Assembly: GCA_903813345.2 (NCBI GenBank)
Contig: CAIIXF020000012.1
Span: forward strand, 3,081,318 to 3,145,317
Length of the DNA: 64,000 nucleotides
Source of the DNA: Owenia fusiformis
Lineage: Eukaryota > Annelida > Polychaeta > Sabellida > Oweniidae
Direction: 5' to 3'
In this document: positions 60,154-64,000 of the stretch, one piece after another
How positions within the stretch are numbered: position 1 is the first letter of the stretch
How the letters are laid out: every line of letters starts with the position of its first letter
Notes under the pieces: model-generated
The model's database searches: none
The model's input: the letters and a program-made list of their open reading frames with translations, nothing else
What the model was told of the DNA's origin: nothing
Program-made: the position numbers and the translations under genes

Positions 60154-60751
60154 GCAGTAGGTGGTAGGTAAGAGTTGTTCATGGATGATTTGATGTTTGA
60201 GCAATTCATAATAATGTGTAGCGTAGGTCTGTTTGACATTAAAGGTTTCTTCAGGTATGTTTCACAAGATTCCACGAGTCTTGGGGAGTATACTTGAATA
60301 TACTGTAACGGAATTTTGAAATGTAAAATTTTTGATTTTTGATAAAGTGCTGTATTTTTGTACATTAGGTAATTATTACACTTGGAAAGTAATTTCCCAT
60401 TGAGATTATTAAGATTTATAAATGTAGTATCATTTGCAGCACTTAGGTTGTACTTACAGAGGTGAAATAGTTCACATGTTTTATTTATTTGATCACGATT
60501 TTGTTTATGTTGATCGGGAAGTCTTATCTGGCAGTCTAATTTGTAGTTGATCGGTAGTCTAACATGACACCTTTATTATTTTACTTCCTGCTTTTGATTC
60601 GATTGAATCGAAGTGAAATTAGACTAGATAGTGATTAATTACTGTTATATTTCTTGAGTCAATATTATAATCTTGCTGTATGGTCAATATTGAAGCGAAA
60701 TATGGCGTAAATGAGCTGTAATTCACAGTTGAAATCTTGTACGAAAATCAA

Positions 60752-60773
60752 TGACGTCATCGGGCCTATATAA
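60752..60773 (+). promoter_or_regulatory. LTR promoter: CRE-like site and TATA box
   Basis: TGACGTCA (a perfect CRE/ATF palindrome) at 60,752-60,759 lies 8 bases before TATATAA at 60,767-60,773. A TCAGTG initiator-like word at about 60,796 fits a start site 25-30 bases downstream. Confidence 0.55.
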
Positions 60774-61684
60774 CTATCTCGCTGTTGAAGGCTCGTCAGT
60801 GCGATGCCAGATGTTGTCGAGGAAGGACCTCCAGAGCGGAATTTCGGGAAACAGCTAAAATTTTCTAAGTTTTATAGAACTTAGTTGATTTTGTGGTCTT
60901 GAAGCTATACGTTTGCAGTATACACATGAAGATAGAAGCTGTACCTTAGTAGAATATATCTGATGAGCCAAGCTATACGTTTGCAGTATACAAGGGCAGA
61001 TTGAGGAAACTAAGTGTGCGAAACTTAGTTCATTTGGAACTTGGATTTTTGGGAAACTTTGATGTAGCTAAGTGTGCGAGACTTAGTTTATTTACCGCAC
61101 TGGAAGTAAGGGAGATCTACAAGACTGGACAAAACTTCAACAGGGTGAAGCTATCCCCAGCGCAAAGCATTAGACGTATTGTCCAGCCTTCATAGACTGA
61201 GAGGAAATGCTGACATAACTTGTGTTTGAGAAACTTAGGCTATTTTGATCATCAAGGAACTTAGACGATTTACAACATTATTGGACTTAGTCAGTATTTG
61301 GTGAAACATTATTTTGGACTTTGTTATTTTTGGAGATAGAAATATTTAACTTAGAATATTTTAACATCAGTATAACTTAGTATGAAATTAACTTAGTCAA
61401 TATTTGGTGAAATATTATTTTGGACTTTGTTGTTTTTGGAAAGAATAATATTGAACTTAGAATATTTTAATATCAGTAGCACTTAACATTAAATGAACTT
61501 AGTCATTTTAGAGGTCAAATATTTTCACATGTTATATTTTTGCATATGTCGTTGTGTGCATGCTATATTTGTAGGTAGCCTTATTATGTAATTGTGAAGG
61601 AAGCAGGCTACATGGACTTAGCAGTTGATGCCATGTATTAGACGTCCTTGGACTTGGTAGATTGAAGATTGTGATAGTTTGACT

Positions 61685-61875
61685 TATACATCTACAGAGA
61701 AGAGGTTCTGGGACTTAGCAGTTTATTCAACGAGATATTTTGACTTTGATGATTTTGGGTCATTGAAGTTAGAATATACATCTACAGAGAAGAGGTTCTG
61801 GGACTTAGCAGTTTATTCAACGAGATATTTTGACTTTGATGATTTTGGGTCATTGAAGTTAGAATATACATCTAC
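61685..61875. repeat. Two-copy ~90-bp perfect tandem duplication
   Basis: A unit from TACATCTACAGAGAAGAGGT to TCATTGAAGTTAGAATA occurs twice with no visible change. It lies within the proposed LTR. The open frame at 61,679-61,927 mirrors this duplication. Confidence 0.9.
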
Positions 61876-61889
61876 AGAGAGGACGTTCC

Positions 61890-62515
61890 AGGACTTAGCT
61901 TGGATTATTTCACATAATCAAAGTTGAACTATACTACAACACAGAGAGAAGGATCCGGGAGATAGTCATTTCCAGACCTGATAGTTTGACTTAGATTATT
62001 TTACATAATCAAAGTTGAATTATACTACAACACAGAGAGAAGGATCCAGGAGATAGGAGTTTACACAACTGATAGTTTGACTTAGATTATTTCACATAAT
62101 CAAAGTTGAATTATACTACAACACATTGAGGAGGATCCAGGACTTAGGAGTTTACACAACTGATAGTTTGACTTAGATTATTTCACATAATCAAAGTTGA
62201 ATTATAATACAACACAGTGAAGAGGATCCAGGAGATAGCCGTTTACAGAGCCGATAGTTTAACTTAGATTATTTTACATAATCAAAGTTGAATTATACTA
62301 CAACCCAGAGAGGAGGATCCAGGAGATAGCCATTTACCGAGCCTATAGTTGACTTGATGATTTCACATTATCAAAGCTGAATTATACTACAATACAGTGA
62401 AGAGGATCCAGGAGATTTACGTTTACGGAGCAATAGTTTGACTTAGATGATTTCACATCATCAAATTTGAATCATACTACACTACATAGAGGAGGATCCA
62501 GGAGATTACTATTTC
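61890..62515. repeat. ~95-bp tandem array in LTR, six to seven units
   Basis: Units contain AATCAAAGTTGAATTATACT, GGATCCAGGAGATAG and GATAGTTTGACTTAGATTAT, repeated with small changes. Confidence 0.9.
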
Positions 62516-62993
62516 AGGTTCAAGTTACAAGTACAATACAAGACGTACAAGTATTACAACATATATGAACTTTTAATATTGGAGATACAACAGTGGTATA
62601 TAGTGATCATCTACTTTAGTTTATATGGACTCTGGATATTGTGTTCTTAGTGATTATTATTAGCTTATACGGACTCTAGATATTGCTTTATTAGTGATAA
62701 ATATTAGCTTATATGGACTTTTGAGTTGTGAGTTTTGAGAGAGATAATAATATCGTAGCATTTTAACCTTCATACTTGACATTTAATGTACATCTTTATT
62801 TGGGCTTATAAACGCCACAATATACTGTTTTATATTTATATTTAATTGTATATGTTTGTTTAATTCTTTAGGGACAATCGCACATTTAACGTGTGCCGTG
62901 TAACTCACCAAGTAAACACCGTTTACTAAACAGTGGGCCTATTATTAGCCACGCTACCACGTATATCCACAAAAATAGGCCAAACTGTTACAT

Positions 62994-63012
62994 TGGTGGC
63001 AGCGGTGGGATT
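62994..63012 (+). other. Primer-binding site, tRNA-Leu type
   Basis: TGGTGGCAGCGGTGGGATT is complementary to the 3' end, including CCA, of animal leucine tRNA (ATCCCACCGCTGCCA-CCA). It starts 2 bases after the proposed LTR end. This is the reverse-transcription start site of an LTR retrotransposon. Confidence 0.8.
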
Positions 63013-63060
63013 GACTGTTTCTGAGGGATTGAACCAGAGGCACATTATAGCACTTTAAAG

Positions 63061-64000
63061 ATGGATACAGAGGCTCCAAAGTCGATAGAGAGTGGTGATC
63101 TCTCTGATACAAATACAGACAAGTCTAAAGATGTAGAGAAGACTGTCTTTGTAAAGTTAGCTACAGACGGTGAGATAGATAATCCCATAGCCAAGGATGA
63201 CACTCTTCAATATACAGGAAGAAAGGCTACGGAACACATGGCTACAGAACTCCCAGCGATGGAGAAATGGAGGTTGCCAAGTGAGGCAGATCCAGATGAG
63301 AGACACCCTACAGTGTGGGGTGCAGAAGCAATCTACCCTAGTGATAAGACTGGGATAGAAACCGAGTTTAAGAAAGCCTGGAGTAGACAGACTACTGGCT
63401 ATTGGTCAGGCACAGTACATGATGGTGTGTATAGTCCACAGAGTCAAGCATGGGGAGCCAGACCCAAAGGAGATAGATATATGCCTCGCACCTCAACAAT
63501 GATAACTACACCTGCAGAACTTAAACTGGGCATGCAGGAAAGACCAGTTGATAGAGAAATGAAAACGCATATACATGTTATGGAAGATGCCATTAACCAG
63601 AATGTGACTACCATAAACATGATGGAAGGACACATGTCTAACATGGGAAGCCAGGTCAATAACCTTGGAGGAGATGTAACACAGATAAAAGACCAGGTGA
63701 ACAACTTATGCCAGACATTACAGATGGTATTACAAAGTTCAACTTCTCGCTCTGAGCCAGTATTACAGAGTAATGTCCGACCTTCAAGTCCTGTAGTTAC
63801 ATTCGGATTGAATCCAGGGATTAGGACAGAGTTACCGATGAAGTCAAGTGTAACCCCTCAAAGATTACAGTCTCAAGAAGTAGCTTCTACATTTAACCCC
63901 CAGCAAAGACTGGTAGGGGGGCGCATGGTGACTAATGAAGAATTGCATGTGAAACAAGATAGAGAGGTAACACCTCCAAAGTGGCCACTCAGGCGTCAGA
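63061..64000 (+). CDS. Retrotransposon gag N-terminal region, runs off window
   Basis: An uninterrupted frame from ATG 63,061 to the window edge (313 codons), 48 bases after the primer-binding site. The product is hydrophilic. It begins MDTEAPKSIESGDLS and has a Trp-rich middle (FKKAWSRQTTGYWSGTVHDG). A heptad-like stretch follows, rich in Met, Asn and Val (MEDAINQNVTTINMMEGHM), likely a coiled coil. The end is Gln- and Pro-rich. No CCHC knuckle or protease is reached, so gag is assigned by position and composition. The intact frame suggests a recent copy. Confidence 0.65.
   Translation, partial: MDTEAPKSIESGDLSDTNTDKSKDVEKTVFVKLATDGEIDNPIAKDDTLQYTGRKATEHMATELPAMEKWRLPSEADPDERHPTVWGAEAIYPSDKTGIETEFKKAWSRQTTGYWSGTVHDGVYSPQSQAWGARPKGDRYMPRTSTMITTPAELKLGMQERPVDREMKTHIHVMEDAINQNVTTINMMEGHMSNMGSQVNNLGGDVTQIKDQVNNLCQTLQMVLQSSTSRSEPVLQSNVRPSSPVVTFGLNPGIRTELPMKSSVTPQRLQSQEVASTFNPQQRLVGGRMVTNEELHVKQDREVTPPKWPLRRQ

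Larger units (their letters stand above)
60304..62992 (+). mobile_element. 5' LTR of a Ty3/gypsy-like retrotransposon (proposed)
   Basis: The proposed LTR starts TGTAACGG and ends CTGTTACA, immediately before a primer-binding site. That gives a very long LTR of about 2.7 kb. Inside are a CRE-like TGACGTCA (60,752), TATATAA (60,767) and two tandem repeat blocks. The right border is strong. The left border rests only on the short inverted TGTAAC/GTTACA pair, because the 3' LTR lies outside the window. Confidence 0.6.

Noticed and set aside
63444-63704. 86-residue hydrophobic minus-strand frame
   Set aside because: Antisense shadow of the gag frame, which is open for 313 codons and correctly placed after the primer-binding site.

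Overview
This window is eukaryotic, and almost certainly from an animal. Genes are split by GT-AG introns of consistent phase. Several encode secreted, cysteine-rich extracellular modules (CUB, EGF, Ly6/uPAR, WxxW, Sushi/CCP, HYR). AATAAA signals follow stop codons, and the space between genes is AT-rich and full of short inverted-repeat transposons. The domain mix and a cGAS-like/Mab-21 nucleotidyltransferase point to a marine invertebrate, perhaps a deuterostome such as a hemichordate, amphioxus or echinoderm. That placement is inference, not something read from a marker gene.

Layout. 1-5 kb: degenerate tandem repeats and unassigned DNA. 5.15-5.90 kb (+): a basic RPxTA-motif protein of unknown function. 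6.6-9.7 kb: a GC-ended TIR element, an 850-bp palindrome and a short MITE. 9.86-11.24 kb (+): a single-exon ANKH-like membrane transporter. 13-19 kb (-) and 25.2-28.4 kb (-): paralogous secreted HYR-Sushi genes with the same exon plan. The first carries a 37-bp minisatellite of about 2.9 kb directly at its Sushi splice acceptor. 16.5-23.3 kb also holds mariner and LINE wreckage. 30.2-35.4 kb (-): a ten-exon gene for a secreted WxxW-EGF-Ly6-CUB protein. 38.0-39.4 kb (-): an intronless bacterial-type L-rhamnonate dehydratase. 39.9-43.0 kb: several DNA elements. 43.4-47.2 kb: two small secreted eight-cysteine peptide genes, head to head. 49.8-52.5 kb (+): a two-exon gene of unknown function with a 29-bp minisatellite in its intron. 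53.9-55.7 kb: MITEs. 57.1-58.9 kb (-): a cGAS-like gene with an acylation-type N terminus. 60.3-64.0 kb: the 5' part of an LTR retrotransposon (very long LTR, tRNA-Leu-type primer site, gag reading frame running off the window).

How they work together. There is no operon-like logic. Most recognisable products are extracellular or innate-immune-like, but nothing in the sequence proves that they share a pathway. Many exon joins, and the reading frames of the HYR-Sushi, eight-cysteine, WxxW-CUB and gag genes, were worked out by hand from splice sites and phase. They need transcript confirmation.
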